Below are positions 1-11,487 of a DNA stretch of 64,000 nt, one piece after another. The position numbers and the translations under genes are program-made. Origin of the DNA: Trametes villosa (taxonomy: Eukaryota > Basidiomycota > Agaricomycetes > Polyporales > Polyporaceae); NCBI GenBank assembly GCA_002964805.2, contig PUDQ02000003.1, positions 4,030,001-4,094,000 of the forward strand, read 5' to 3'. Below the pieces are notes generated by a model. That model was not told the DNA's origin, did not search any database, and saw only the letters and a list, made by a program, of their open reading frames with translations. How positions within the stretch are numbered: the stretch's first letter is position 1; each line of letters opens with the position of its first letter.

Positions 1-614
1 TACCGACACGCCCGCCCTCCCCGAGATACTGACTGTCTTTCCGCTGGAAGGACGAGGCCGAGGACTGGGGTCGCTGGCGCGACGTCGTGTTCCGCGCCAA
101 GGGAAAGCTCGCCCCGCACGGGTTCAGCATCCCCCTTCCTCCGCAGAACCAGCGCAAGCGCGGCGGACCTGCCTTCGCCACCGTCACGATGACGCCGCCC
201 GCACCCGAGGCCGAGGCGGCCGCCGCTAGCTCAGCAGCGCCGGAGGACGGTGCTGAGCAGCAGAGTGCCAGCCAGCTCACCCTCGAAGACGTCGCCAAGT
301 TCGCCATCAGCACCCCGCCCATCTCGGAGACGCCGACGCCCCTCGCCGACGACACCCCCACGACGGCGTCGGAGGCGACCCCCACTCCCTCCACGTCGAC
401 GTTCGCAGCGTCCGAGCCCGTCATCACGGACGCGCCCGCGGGCGAGGGCGGGGGCATGCAGTACTGCCCGGAGTGCTTCGTGCCGCTGCACCCGGACCCG
501 AAGCCGGAGTCGCTGTACATCTTCCTGCACGCGCTGCGCTACACGACGAGCCTCGGCTGCTTCGAGACGGAGATGCCGGAGTGGGCGGCGGAGGGCTGGG
601 AGTGGGAGCGGTGA
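1..614 (+). CDS. tRNA pseudouridine synthase, RPUSD2/PUS9/RIB2 type, C-terminal part
   Basis: Only the last exon is visible; the reading frame is open from about base 54 to the TGA at 612-614. A likely 3' splice site lies near 50-53, so the gene begins left of the window. The recognisable part is the C-terminal tail, where CPECFVPLHPDPKPESLYIF is followed by LHALRY and a terminal MPEWA. This is the conserved end of RPUSD2/Pus9-type enzymes, which isomerise uridine 32 of tRNA in cytosol and mitochondria. Before it lies a Pro/Thr/Ala-rich low-complexity insert of roughly 100 residues, probably a disordered linker. The catalytic Asp region is outside the window. Family assignment rests on the tail motif alone. 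Confidence 0.72.
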
Positions 615-1082
615 GGGCTGTACATACGTGCGTCTACCCCCGCGATCGAGTCTATCGTAACATGTTCGTCGGTGTCGCAAGACGCGTCTGCGCCAGAGCT
701 CGGTCTGTTCGACAGATGCTTGATGCAACTCTCAGCCTCCTTTACGTTGGGGCCCGCCTCGAGCGAGGCCGGAAGGACGGATGCGCGGTACATCTGGCAT
801 GCCCTGCCCACTTTCAGCAGAAACGTGTTCGTTGTACGGAATCTGCTCAGCTGCGGTCTGCGGCGTGTGATTTCCTTTCAAGCGTAGGCGCACTCGTCGC
901 TGTCCCGGGATCCGGTACTGTCATTCGCTGACTCCCTCTGCGCTTCCGCGAGTCCATTAAGGATGTCTTACACTATAACTTATAGGTGGCCACCCAACTA
1001 CCCCGCATAAGTCATCACCCATTACCAGCATCTGCCCGCTAGCTACCGTTCACATCTTCCATCCTTTGTCCACTTTCGGGCG
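615..1082. other. Intergenic, no feature seen
   Basis: The open frames here are short and have no recognisable protein features. The segment separates the 3' end of the pseudouridine synthase gene from the start of the secreted hydrolase gene and presumably holds their 3' and 5' untranslated sequence. Confidence 0.5.
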
Positions 1083-3642
1083 ATGTCTTTCTGCAGACGA
1101 GCCCTCTTACGGGCGATATTGACCTTCGGCGTCCTCAGCCCAACGCCGATTGTGCAGGCATCTTCACACCGCCAGCTCGCTTCATCGCAGTCTCCGCTGC
1201 ACGGGGGCACGATCTCTTCGACCACCACCTACCAGGCTTCATACAGTACGAACCGTCGCGCAACCTGCCAGTACCCTTGGCACTTCGAACCGGACTACGA
1301 ATGCGGGCTCCTGCAAGTTCCCCTGGACTGGCAGAATCCGGACCTCGGCCTCGGCCAGATATACTACGCGCGGCGCCCCGCTTCTCCGGACGTCGTGCGC
1401 AAGGGGACCATCTTCATCGACATAGGTACGCCGCCCGGAGGTCGCTTATCTACATGATCTCACGCTATGACCTAGGCGTTCCAACAACCACGTCTCTTGC
1501 GTGGACATCGCACGAATGGCTGTCTAAACAAGGCGTTGCGCTTCAAAGACGCCTAGGCGGCGAATACGACATCGTCGTATGGGACGCGCGTGGAAAGGGC
1601 GCGTTCAACCTTACAATGTAAGTCCTGCTCATTCCGTTCGTCGCCGCATACGTACCCCTTGACGTATTTGTGCAATCAGCCCGGGACCTATGAGCTGCTT
1701 CGAAAATGCCACAGAGAGGGACAGCTTCCACCTCCAGCTCGACAACGAATGGGAGCTGCAGTGCCTGCGAGATGATCCCGCCCTCGTCAATGACGAGAGC
1801 GCTGAGGAGATCCGCAAGTGGCACTTCAAGCAGTCCAGAATTGTCGAGCACTGTCTGGCGCAGCCGGGGGCGGACATGCTCGCGTACGTCGGGACCGCAG
1901 CGACGACGCGCGACTTGGTCGCGATGGCGGACGCCTTCGACGGCCCCGGGAGCCCGGTAAACTTCTGGAGTATGTCTCACGGAGCACTCATCGGAGCGTA
2001 CTTGTTGCGAAGTGCGTCTGTCCTACCTACCTCGTTGTCTGATAGTACATTGATGCCACCTTCGCAGTGTTCCCCGAGGTGCGCGCTATACTGGCCGTTC
2101 GCTAACGGACTTAGGAATGACATTCACACACCTCAGCGCGCGGGCAGGGTCATACTGGATGGCCCTATGGATCCAGAGTCTTATGCACTGGAGCCGCCAT
2201 ATAGTGTGAGTGGTCGTCCTGTCCATTTCACAAGGAATTCACGCCTTTAGAAACAATCAATCAACAGACATGGATAGAAGACGTCTCCAATGCGCATGAG
2301 CTCTTCGGCGAGTTCGCAAATCGATGCGCGACCTTTAACGGGTACGGCTGCAAAATTGCGAACCACAATACCTCAGAAAGCGACCATATCATCCACTATC
2401 TTCTAGTCAGCTTAGCGGTATGCCAACCCAAATGTGAGAAAAGAGGGGGCATCTGACCTATTGCCGCGTATCCGCGCGTAGCTTTCTCGCACGTGGTTTC
2501 TAGGGAACAGGTCCGTCGTTGGCCCATTCACGCTCAGCATCGTTTGACCGAGCATCTTGTGTAGGATCACTCGTGAAGCGGACTCAACGAATACCCACCT
2601 TGGAAACCTGCTCCAGGCAGTCGCGGCCTACGCCGACCATCAGGCTGGGCTACCAGATGCCAACGACGCTGCCGCCTTCCTCGACATGATGAGCTCGTTT
2701 GTCGACGAGCTGGGGCTGGGCGTGATGCCTATATACTGCGGCGACAGATTAGACGAACACAACGCTACTTCGGCGCACGCACACACCGAGCAGATTGTTC
2801 AATCGCTTGCTTACGATCGGACAAGCGCACCTTTCATAGGTGAGTGGCCACGGCTAGGACTCATCTACTCCATGGTCTCCTTGACTTACGTCTATGTAGC
2901 GACCGAGGTGTTCCCCGCATTCCACTACTTGTGTCATCTCTGGCCTGTGCGAGCAGCGGAGCGGTATCCCGGGACCGCCGATGGCACATCTACCCCAACG
3001 CCCGGGGGTAACAACAACCTCGCGCCCTACATGGAGGTCTTGAACTCGTTCAATCCTCTGGAAGATCTTGAGAGCCGGCCGTTTGTGCATAAGAGCGTGG
3101 CGGACGATCGCGAAGTATTCAAGTTGCGTGAGCCTGCATTTGGGGTGCGTGTGCGCCGTATCTCGTGCCCCGGAGCACCGTTCGCTAAGCTAGTAATGCT
3201 GGTCTCGACAGGTCCCTCTCCTTGCACACTCGCGCCGCGCGCAGGATCGCATCGTGGACTACCTCCGGAGCGGGCGAGTGAGTTTGCAACCATAGCTTGT
3301 ACTTCAACCGTGTGCTGACCGGCCATACGTGGTTGTCGACTCGGACACCACCAGCTCCGCAGTGAAGATCTAGACGGCCTCTTCGCTTGGAAAGTGAACG
3401 ATGATAGAAACTCGGCTCTACGTCACCCTTGGCGAGCATTCTTCACCTCAGCTCTCGAGCGCGTCGTCAAGTACTTGCGAGCGGTGTACCCAGTGTACCT
3501 ATACATGGTCTTCGTGATCCTGAGCATGGGGTTGGCGGCACTCATACTACGATCCGTCTTCCAACGTGGTACACGCGAGGAGGAGGACGGGACCGCTCGG
3601 GACGTCGGACAAGGAACGCGGGATGCCATCAAGGATGTGTAG
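1083..3642 (+). CDS. Secreted TAP-like alpha/beta hydrolase, diverged, possibly decayed
   Basis: The start at 1083 gives a signal peptide (hydrophobic LLRAILTFGVL stretch). It is followed by the family motif LLQVPLDWQNPDLGLGQIYY, typical of TAP-like/S33 hydrolases that release N-terminal residues or act on esters outside the cell. Visible introns are 1426-1475 and 1618-1679; further introns lie near 2010-2070, 2090-2140 and 2205-2270. VVWDARGKG (oxyanion side) and FWSMSHGALIGAYLL (nucleophile elbow, Ser kept, first Gly of GxSxG replaced) are followed by GRVILDGPMDPESYALEPPYS. A cysteine- and Asn-rich lid region comes next. The usual DPVTP motif with the catalytic Asp is not seen around 3000-3250, so the enzyme may be inactive. 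The last exon (about 3340-3642) encodes a hydrophobic helix (YLYMVFVILSMGLAALIL). Whether it belongs to this gene is uncertain; an alternative end is the TAG near 3371. Confidence 0.55.
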
Positions 3643-3985
3643 GGAAACCTGGCTATCCTAGAACAGTGTCGAATTGCCGAGCATGCGTGCGTAGAGGCCT
3701 GAGGCGTTCTGGCTCCAGATAATGATTCAAGTCATGTCTATAGATATAGGAATATCGTCGGCCGCATGGAGGGGCTTAATAGGAGATAGTGGTATGGTCA
3801 TCGGGGCGGTCGAGTCGCGGACTGCTCAACGTCTATCCGGTACTAAGACAAGGCGTATATCTATGTGCAGTCTAATTCATGGCGTCAGTTCTTGGGATTC
3901 GTATCATATCCTTTTCGTAGGTGCAAGCTGCCGTCAAGCACGGAGCCATCGCAAGCGGGTGGATGAAGTTTTGCGTCTTCACCCT
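3643..3985. other. Intergenic between convergent genes, no feature seen
   Basis: Spacer between the 3' ends of the hydrolase gene (plus strand) and the MFS transporter gene (minus strand). No open frame with protein-like content was recognised. Confidence 0.45.
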
Positions 3986-5846
3986 CTATTCGTCTCGACT
4001 GCGTGGCTCCTGCTCCTCCTTCGGCCACAGCTCCATCGGCAAGAGCGTAGAGACGGAGAAGAGCACGAGGGCGAGCACGACCATGATGGGGTACACGCCG
4101 TACCCGCCCAGCCAGTTCCGCTCCAAGGAGACCGCGAAGAGCGAGGTGGACGCCGCGGGGCCGACCGCACGCGTGACGGCCGCGATGAACTGCGCGACGC
4201 CGTTCGTCGCGCCCAGAGAGCGGTTGTTCGCCGCCGAGGACGTGATGAAGATGAAGATCGAGCCTACATATCCACATGCGCACAGATGTCAGACCGAGCT
4301 GCGCCACGGCCGTGAAGAGAAGACCGGGATACGCACCGAAGGCGAGATCCATGTCTACGAGCAGCACCTGCTGCAGGAGCACGAGCGCCCAGACCACCGG
4401 CGTGATCCCGTGCGCCTTCGCGTACAGGCTCATGGCGGGGAAGAGCAGGTACAGCGGCAGGAACGCCACCAGGCCCTGCTGGAAGAGCCGCTTCGGGCCG
4501 AAGCGGTCCATGAGCTTCGCGAACAGGAGCGCCTGGAAGAGCCCGTTCATGAGCCCCGCCGTGCCGAGGATGAGGCCAATGGTGGGCGGCGCGAGCCCGA
4601 GACCACCGAGAGCGATGGGCGTCGCGAGGAAGAGCGGGAGGAGCGCCATGAAGGCGATCTCGAGCAGCGCGACGACGGCGTAGTTCGCGATCGAGATGAC
4701 TACGCGCCGCGTGAGCACCTTGCGCAGAGGCGGGGGCCCGTCATCGTGCGCATCGTGGTTTGCGTTAGCTTCGTCGGAAGAGGAGGGTTCGGCGCGTGGG
4801 CGTTTGTGGACGGTCTATGGTCAGTGGTAAGGATGGCGCACAGCACAGAGGTTAAGGCGCAAGGCGTACCTCCTTCAGGAAGATCGCAGCAATGACGAAA
4901 GTAAACGCCGAGAACGCAGCTGATGCTCCGCACGGCAGGAAGTACGGGTACTTGCGCCAGAAGGGATGCGAGAATACGTTAGGCCACCGGTCGTGAGGTC
5001 GTGCCAGCTGACCGCCGATGAGTGGCCTATCACGGCGGAGTGAGCAAATTTGGCTATGACTCGGAAGACGTGCGCGTACCCAACAGTTGACCCGACAGAC
5101 CACGCAACGGGCAGGAAAGCGAACCCTCGGGCGATGTTCGTCTCATCTGTGATCTCTACGGGCGAGGGTCAGGATGGCTAAACGGATGGCTGATAGTGCA
5201 CTGCGCTTGCCTCCCATCATGCTCTTGCTCACGCCTGTGTTGCCGTTCAGTATCCCTACGATACTTCGGCTACGGGCAGGTCAGTATCCCCGCGGGCACC
5301 TGCAGTGATGGGGGACGAAATGTACCTCACGACCAGGCCCCAGAACGTCTTGGAAAGACCGAATGAGATCATGGAGATGAAAAGCCCAGCAACGCCTATG
5401 AGCAGGACGGGCTTCCGGCCTATATGATCTGAGAGTCGCGACCACTGGAAGACGAACAACGCTTCCATGGCAAAGAAAATCGATTCCTACGACGCAGAAC
5501 GAATGTCAGCGCCGTCCCCGCGGGAGTGCTCGTGAACCTACAATCATCCCGGCATAGTAGCCGACCTTCTTCTCATCCCCGCCGGTGATGTCGAGCTCGC
5601 TAATAAGCTGTAGACCGCCGCAGTCAGTAGCCAACCTAAAACTCGAGTCATGGTGCATACCTGGTTAATGAAGGGGTATATGCAAAGCCCCGTTATGGGC
5701 TCTGCTAACGCCAACAGCATAATGATAGAAATTTGCCCCTTCGGCAAGGGGGTCGGCTTCCTGGTCGTCGGCCCCCTGCTCCCCTCGCCGAGCAGGAGGG
5801 GAGTCGTCTCCTCGAGCACATCCTCGACGGGCTTGGAGGCGTTCAT
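3986..5846 (-). CDS. MFS transporter, DHA1-like multidrug/proton antiporter family
   Basis: Multi-exon gene. The start at 5846 gives an acidic cytosolic N-terminus with EETTPLLLG, then PKGQISIIMLLALAEPITG (TM1) and YPFINQ. The exon 5256-5468 carries the MFS signature loop between TM2 and TM3 (RLSDHIGRKPVLLIG). Next come ARGFAFLPVAWSVGSTVG and PLIGGQLARPHDRWPNVF (TM5 region and central loop), split by an intron with donor GTACGC. The exon 4140-4718 contains the second half (YAVVALLEIAFMALLPLFLA, and LMDRFGPKRLFQQG as the TM8-9 loop). After one more intron the protein ends in PMELWPKEEQEPRSRDE. All 12 helices appear accounted for, so the gene looks intact. Members export drugs or small metabolites at the plasma or vacuolar membrane; the substrate cannot be read from sequence. 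A plus-strand frame antisense to it (3921-4895) is a shadow. Confidence 0.85.
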
Positions 5847-5900
5847 GGTGGTCGTCGGCGTTGGGCTGCGATCACTCCGTCGACGAGACTCGAGGCGAGA

Positions 5901-5908
5901 ATATATAT
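5901..5908 (-). promoter_or_regulatory. Candidate TATA box of the MFS gene
   Basis: An alternating TATATAT stretch lies about 55 bases upstream of the MFS start codon on the minus strand. Spacing to the ATG is plausible for a fungal core promoter. Otherwise nothing was recognised between 5847 and the tRNA gene at 6180. Confidence 0.35.
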
Positions 5909-6174
5909 GCCGCCGATCCGGTGTCGGTATTCCAGGCGATCGGTAATTCTTTTGTAGTGACTCGATTTGAGTCTCTTGGGTTTATTCCTTATCTCACTGG
6001 GTCTAGCCTTCTTGCTAGATTGTATGTCGACTACCATGGCTTTCTACACAGATTGGGCTTGCCGTCCTCGAAGAAAAATTCCAAGTTACCGAAGTGCCGA
6101 GATGTCGCGATCCAACGGTGATTTAAGACTCAAGCGTTTGCGACGAATACCCGTCCCACGTTACCGCATTCATC

Positions 6175-6179
6175 AAAAA
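6175..6179 (-). terminator. Pol III T-run terminator of tRNA-Ala
   Basis: Five T residues on the minus strand directly follow the discriminator base of tRNA-Ala, the usual RNA polymerase III stop signal. Confidence 0.75.
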
Positions 6180-6251
6180 TGGACAATCAGGGGATTGAAC
6201 CCTGGACCTCACGCATGCGAAGCGTGCGCGCTACCACTGTGCCAATTGCCC
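6180..6251 (-). tRNA. tRNA-Ala (anticodon CGC)
   Basis: On the minus strand the 72-nt sequence folds as a cloverleaf. The acceptor GGGCAAT pairs with ATTGTCC and discriminator base A. It includes a G3:U70 wobble pair, the identity element read by alanyl-tRNA synthetase. The anticodon arm is CACGC-TTCGCAT-GCGTG, which places CGC at positions 34-36 and decodes GCG. The T arm is CAGGG-TTCAATC-CCCTG. There is no intron. The internal A box (in GGCACAGTGGTAGC) and B box (GGTTCAATCC) serve as the Pol III promoter. CCA is not encoded: the genomic bases after the discriminator belong to a T-run. Confidence 0.93.
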
Positions 6252-6436
6252 ATACGCATCAACCTCTTGTTGTGTTTACATCGAGCGCTGTTTCAATATC
6301 GCAGGCTCAGAACTCTTGGTCGGACATTCACTGATTCAGAACGGCCCCAACGAAATAGCGATGTAGTACTACCAGACTGCCCACTGAGAATATACACACA
6401 TCCAAACCAGTCCAAGCAGCGCCCCAAAACGCCGCC

Positions 6437-9308
6437 TCAAGCCAAAATCACGTCCGACTCCAACAGATCAAACCACCCACCCGTGAACCCCCTCCGCCTC
6501 ACGATGTTCTCCCCCGCGAACCCCTGGGCCGTGGACGTGCGCATCCTTGCCGCAGTCGTCGCGGCACGTTTGTGCTTCCCCAGCCCGTGCGGGATGGCCT
6601 GGTGGCCGCGGTTCGCGACCTCGAGGTCCGCGCTCGGCCGGTCCTCGAACTCCCAAGGGTCCGAGTAGCGGGCCAGCGGTCGCGGAACAGGCGCGGGCGC
6701 GGCCTTGTCGTCCTCCACTATGGTAATGGAGGAAGAGCCTTGCTGGGATGCTGCCCGCGAAGCGCGTCTGGACCTTGCGGCCGCCTTGCGCGACACCCGC
6801 CTCACGCGCTCGATCGCGTCCCGCACTTCGCTCACGAAGTCTGCCGTGTTGTCATCCAGTGGTCCGGCGGGAGCAGTGGATCGCCTGAGACGATGGCGCC
6901 CTGAGAAGTCCGAGATCTCTGCAGTCCGAGGAGAAGCAAGGAGCAAACGAGCGGAACGCTGGAAAGCTTGGACGATTGGCGAGCGAGGGGTGACGGTGCA
7001 CGAGACAGCCAGAGTCTGCTCCCCAGAGACACCACGAGAGCGCCAGACGACTACACTGGATTCGACCACCTCTGAGTAGAGCGGCGCCGACGGGCGAGTA
7101 GCTTGAACAGACCCAGTCGCAGGAAGCCGGTTAGCCAGAACAACCCTAGTCTCCGAGGCCACAGACGAAGACCCAGCAGAAAGCTCCTCAGAGCCGTCAG
7201 AACCCGAGCTCTCAGCAGAAGACTCGTCGGCTCCAGAACCAGACCCCACAGAACGAGCAGACCCAGTAAGAGACGCAGAGAAGCTGAACGACAGAGCCTG
7301 CAAGATACGCGAGCGCAACCCAGGTGTTGCCGGAGCCGGAGTCGCAGAAGGTCTGCCAGTACTAGCGTGGGCGCGTTCGGGAACAGCCTGTCCAAGCAAG
7401 CCTCCGCGGCCGAGTTGTTGGATGCGGCTCCGCATATCCACTGCCCCGAGGCGGTTGAAGATGCGTAGTGCGGGCTGGGTAGACGGTACGACTGCGAGAT
7501 CCAGAGATGAAGACGGTGAGGCCGGCGCTTCGACCTGAGGCTCGTTGCTGGGGGCTTCTTCCGTTGGGCTATCGGGATCGGGGTTCCCGACAACAGCAAC
7601 AGCGAGAGAGTCAGTAGGAGCGGGGTGTGTATCGTCTGCGAGGGGTGCCGATGTCTTGACCACAGTCGACATAACGCTCACGACAGGAACCTCTTGAGAC
7701 ACCACCTTCGAAGAGTAACGGTCCGCGAAAAGCAGTACTTCATCGTCCCTCGAGCTTTCGCTGGCCGTCCCAAACCCATCGCTGGACTGAGGGCTGCCGC
7801 ATTCCTCGGTGTCGTCCTCGACCAACACGCCTCTCCAACCGACAACAGACGCGACCTCCGAGCCATCCGTGGCAGACTCGTAGCTCTCGTCAGAGTCGCA
7901 CTCGGAGCTTCCGTCCTCGGACTCGGACTCGTCGTCCTCCAAAGCCGAGCTCTCGACGTTCGGGATGGCGGCGGCGGGCACCTGCAAAGGACGGGCGGGA
8001 GTGGTGATGTTCTCAAGGAGCCCAGCGGCAGTCGTAGAACGACGCTCAACCCCATCCGCCTTCGTCACCCAGAACGGATCCGCCGCACGGACCCCGCCTG
8101 ATAGCGGCTTGACCACATCCGCGCGCTCCTTGGACGCGCGCTCCGCGAGGTCGCGCAGCTGCGCGCGCGCCGTCGCCGAGATCATGCTCGGGCGCATCGC
8201 GGACTGGCGCACCTGCGGCGGGACGAACGCAGCTGGCACCGGAAGCCGGGAAGGAGGCGTGGATGCGAACTCGGCGCTGAGCGCGCGGTCGTGGTCGCCT
8301 GCGAGCCGCGGCGCGCGCCAGTTGTCCGACGCCGAGGTGTGGCGGTCGCGCCAGGATGTCGGGCGGGCTGCGGGGGTCGGCGTGGCTGCAGAAGGGGGAG
8401 GCGGAGGTCGCGCCAATGGCGTTGGGGTCACCTGTGAGGCTTCGCGTGCGGAAAGCATCGCCTTCGCGGCCGCCGCGGATGTATACCGAGGTCGTCCGTT
8501 TGGAGTCATGAGGAAAGATATAAGGGGGTGCACGCTCGCGCTGGGTTCCACAGGGCGCCTTGGGGTGGTCGATGCTGATGCGTCCACGGAAAGGGTCCTT
8601 CGCCGTGTTCCGCTGTGGACTGCCGCGGACATCTGCTCGGAGACAACACGTGCGCGAGGAACGGGCGCGGGCGCGGGCGCGGGCGCAGGTTTCGCAGCGA
8701 CCGCGGCGTAGCTAAGCGGGGCTGCGGAACGAGTACGACCAACCGAAGGGACAGCAAGGGGGACGGCTTGCTCGGTGGAAGCTCTCTGACGCTGCGGAGG
8801 GCCATCAACTGCGTTCCCGACTACGGGCTCTGCTGCAGGAGTGAAGGAGGACGTCTGGCGGGTAGCTGCGTTCCGCTCCAGGAGCACCCGGCTGGTGGGA
8901 TGGGTGCCCGTCCCGCTGCGACTGCGTCCCACTTCGCACATGGGTCGCCTGGACTGTGCATCGATCTTCAGGGGCGGATTTGGCCCCCCATCGATGATGT
9001 TCTGCTGGATCCCGGCAGCAGCCAACTCGGCACCCTGCGATCCGGAGCTATGAAGCTCACTGAGTACAAGCCACCTCGGACGCGGCGCGCCTCTGTCGAG
9101 AATTACGATATTCAGAAACCACGAACCAGAGGAGATGAGAAAGGTAGCCCCACCTGCTCTCGGAGAAGACGTCGACGACGTCGGTGACGACGCGATCGAG
9201 CCGACGGCGCTCGTCTCGCACCGCCGTGCCCGCGCCTGCGTGCGCTTGCAACTGCGACACGGCGTACTCGATGCCTGCACTCGTGAGAGCGATCTGCTGG
9301 CCGGGCAT
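6437..9308 (-). CDS. Hypothetical Ser/Ala/Pro-rich low-complexity protein
   Basis: About 900 codons remain open on the minus strand with a strong coding bias. The best N-terminus uses the ATG at 9308 (MPGQQIALTSAGIEYAVSQL). That exon ends near 9149 at a GTGGGG donor; the acceptor CGACAG near 9098 restores the frame into the long exon as SESRGAPRPRW. The protein has an (Ala-Pro) run encoded by a GCGGGC-type hexamer repeat near 8670, and acidic Ser stretches (DDESESEDGSSECDSDES). Repeated basic patches (RRSRAASR type) occur near the C-terminus. It looks largely disordered and may be a nuclear or scaffold protein, but no domain was recognised. An alternative is that it is the 3' half of a longer gene that starts in the neighbour upstream (9356-10675). 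Function unknown. Confidence 0.6.
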
Positions 9309-9355
9309 TCCGAGTCGCGAGACCAGAACCTGTCGCACATCGTCAGCTCTCAACA

Positions 9356-10675
9356 CTAATCAGAAGTAAATAAGGCGCCTACACTGGAGGCGCGACGGGA
9401 GCGGGCAGCTTGAGGCCGAGAAGTGCTTGCCGACGCGTCCTCGGGGATATGCGGCTCGGAAGGCGGAGGCGGAGGCGGCGGAAGAGCTATAGTGCCCTCA
9501 ACGGAGGATGGCGGTAGAGCAGCTATGGGATCCTCGGACATTGACGACGGTGAGACTATGGGAGCCTTGACGACAGTGACAGGATCCGCAGTGACAGACT
9601 CATCCGGTGTCGCGCCTGAGCACAGTTCCGCTAGCGGAGGTGTTGAGGCCAACGGCTCCTCCCGAGGAACGGGACACGAAATGTCTTCACGGCCGTCTTC
9701 GGGGATAACGGTGCCGGTGAGGGTGGCATCAGCGAGCGACGGCGTGGACTGCCAGGAAATTGAGGGACTTCTCTGTATCAGATCCTGCGCACATCCCAAT
9801 ATCCCGGAGAACCATTCGCATCGCGGGGTGTCGTGGGCTTCAACGTCAGACTCGCCGCCCTCGCTCTGTTCCACAATGTCGCTGAGCGAGCGCGACCGCT
9901 GCAGGTCGCCTCCCATCGGGAAAGACTCCGGAGGGTCGACGGGTTCGTGCCAAGGCGAAAGAATCTGAGACACCAGGTCAATCATCGACGGAGAGGCTGG
10001 GGCGGAGCTCGACGAGGACAAGGGGGGAGACGAGAGAGTCTCAGAAACCGGGAGAAGTTCCACTACCTCGTTAGAGGAGGGCTTCTCTCCAACAACTTGA
10101 CATGTCGGCGACGGTGGGATGGGGGTATCGTCGCGAGAATCTTCGATGGCGAGGACCAGAGAATGCTTGTCTGTTGAGAACGCGTGTTTCAAGATTCGTA
10201 TGCAAGTGGAAGATAAACCCCAGATAGCGGTAGGCAGTAGTAGAAGAATAAACGGGAGAACAAGCTGCCAGAAAGAGGGAAACGAGAGCCCGGGAGAGAT
10301 AGTGTGCACGATCGCGGCGAAAGCGTCGAAGAAGGGATGGGTTGTTTGCCAAGTGCCGGAGGATATCAGCGTGTTGACGGTGAGCGTGTCGTCCAGGTCG
10401 TGGGCTAGATTGTGTGTTTCGGTAGTGATGTTTCCGGGCGGCAAGTACTGAGGAGCTAAGGTGCCCGGTAGAGAACGTGTCCAGTCGAAGCTGAGTTTCC
10501 CAACGCGGAAGAATACTGGGAGCATAGGTAAGAAAGACGCGAATATGGCTCGCACAAGGTCGTATAGCATGGTGAAATAAGACAAGGTATCGCGAGGGAG
10601 GAAGCGGTGAGGATAATGGTGGTCAGGAAGAAACCTGGAGTTATCGCCCTCACGAGGAAGACGAACTACTTCCAT
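9356..10675 (-). CDS. Hypothetical membrane protein with Ser/Pro-rich tail
   Basis: A single open frame of about 439 codons starts at the ATG at 10675 (MEVVRLPREGDN) and stops with TAG at 9356-9358. The N-terminal 170 residues contain two hydrophobic stretches: LYDLVRAIFASFLPMLPVFF, and FWQLVLPFILLLLPTAIWGL followed by a Cys/Arg-containing boundary. The rest is Ser/Pro/Glu-rich low complexity and ends in a PPPPPPP run and a basic RRASS motif. An N-glycosylation-type NIT lies between the two hydrophobic stretches, which would suit a lumenal or outside loop. The stop codon lies only 48 bases before the likely start of the next minus-strand gene, so the two could be one transcription unit or one mis-split gene. 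No family recognised. Confidence 0.55.
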   Translation of the reverse strand: MEVVRLPREGDNSRFLPDHHYPHRFLPRDTLSYFTMLYDLVRAIFASFLPMLPVFFRVGKLSFDWTRSLPGTLAPQYLPPGNITTETHNLAHDLDDTLTVNTLISSGTWQTTHPFFDAFAAIVHTISPGLSFPSFWQLVLPFILLLLPTAIWGLSSTCIRILKHAFSTDKHSLVLAIEDSRDDTPIPPSPTCQVVGEKPSSNEVVELLPVSETLSSPPLSSSSSAPASPSMIDLVSQILSPWHEPVDPPESFPMGGDLQRSRSLSDIVEQSEGGESDVEAHDTPRCEWFSGILGCAQDLIQRSPSISWQSTPSLADATLTGTVIPEDGREDISCPVPREEPLASTPPLAELCSGATPDESVTADPVTVVKAPIVSPSSMSEDPIAALPPSSVEGTIALPPPPPPPSEPHIPEDASASTSRPQAARSRRASSVGALFTSD

Positions 10676-11487
10676 CGTCACATTTTCTCGTCACAATTGC
10701 AACTGCACCGCTTCCTGGCTCTTCCTACTCACCTCATCCGAGTCAGGCCGCATTCTCTCTTTGAGTAATTCCATACACGGAGAAGCTGTTGGCTACTCTT
10801 TCGGGCTCAAGCACATTTACCTGAGTAAGACAGGCCAAACTGTGAAGCTCGCCGGCAGGCACCGGGGCGTATAACGAAGGGTACCATGTGAGCCATCTTA
10901 ATTTTTACCGTGCATGAAAGTGCAAAGATACATGCCTACTGATCTAGCCTGATAGGTCGCCACTGTCAGACGTCGCCGCTTTCTTCTAAAAAGCCTCGCA
11001 AGCAATGTTGAGCGCTATGAAACCTGCACTTCTGCTAAGTGCTGCCATATCATACCGCTCTGCCGCTGGCAGTGGGAGGAGCCTGAACGATATTCAAGGA
11101 GAAGGTGTCAGCTCGTGGGCGGTGAATACCACTAGGTGCGTTCCATGTCGCTGAGAGAGGATATACAAGAGCGGGGACGTTTGAACAAGGGTGCCCATAT
11201 CCGTCTGCCTCGCGGCGAAGCCACAGGCGCTCTGCACTTTTGTTTTCCTCGGAAACAGTTGCTCCCGTTACTCACGGTGCCATCTCCCTTGACGATGCCT
11301 TTTGTCTGAACGGGTGAGCTAGTCTCCCAGAGCGCCTTCAAGCACCCACAGTGCGCGATTATATGTACGAAGGTGAGCAGGGCTGTCAGATGCACATTTC
11401 CTACCTGCGCAGCGCGCCTAGTTCAAGACATTTTCCCTCGCTCGGCACTTTTTGCTATACGCGTTCGGCTCGGTTGATATGCTCACG
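10676..11487. other. Intergenic, divergent promoter region
   Basis: Spacer between two divergently oriented hypothetical genes. It is less GC-rich than the flanking coding sequence. No open frame with protein-like content and no RNA gene was recognised. Confidence 0.5.

Noticed and set aside
231..728. 165-codon minus-strand Arg-rich frame
   Set aside because: Shadow of the GC-rich pseudouridine synthase exon; composition only.
3921..4895. 324-codon plus-strand frame
   Set aside because: It lies fully antisense to the MFS transporter, is Glu/Arg-rich from reversed hydrophobic codons, and has no domain.
8660..8695. Short GCGGGC tandem repeat as a possible array
   Set aside because: A simple hexamer run encoding Ala-Pro repeats within a coding exon; not a CRISPR array or mobile repeat.
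7965..8711. 248-codon plus-strand Ala/Gly/Arg-rich frame
   Set aside because: Antisense to the long low-complexity minus-strand gene; no independent evidence.
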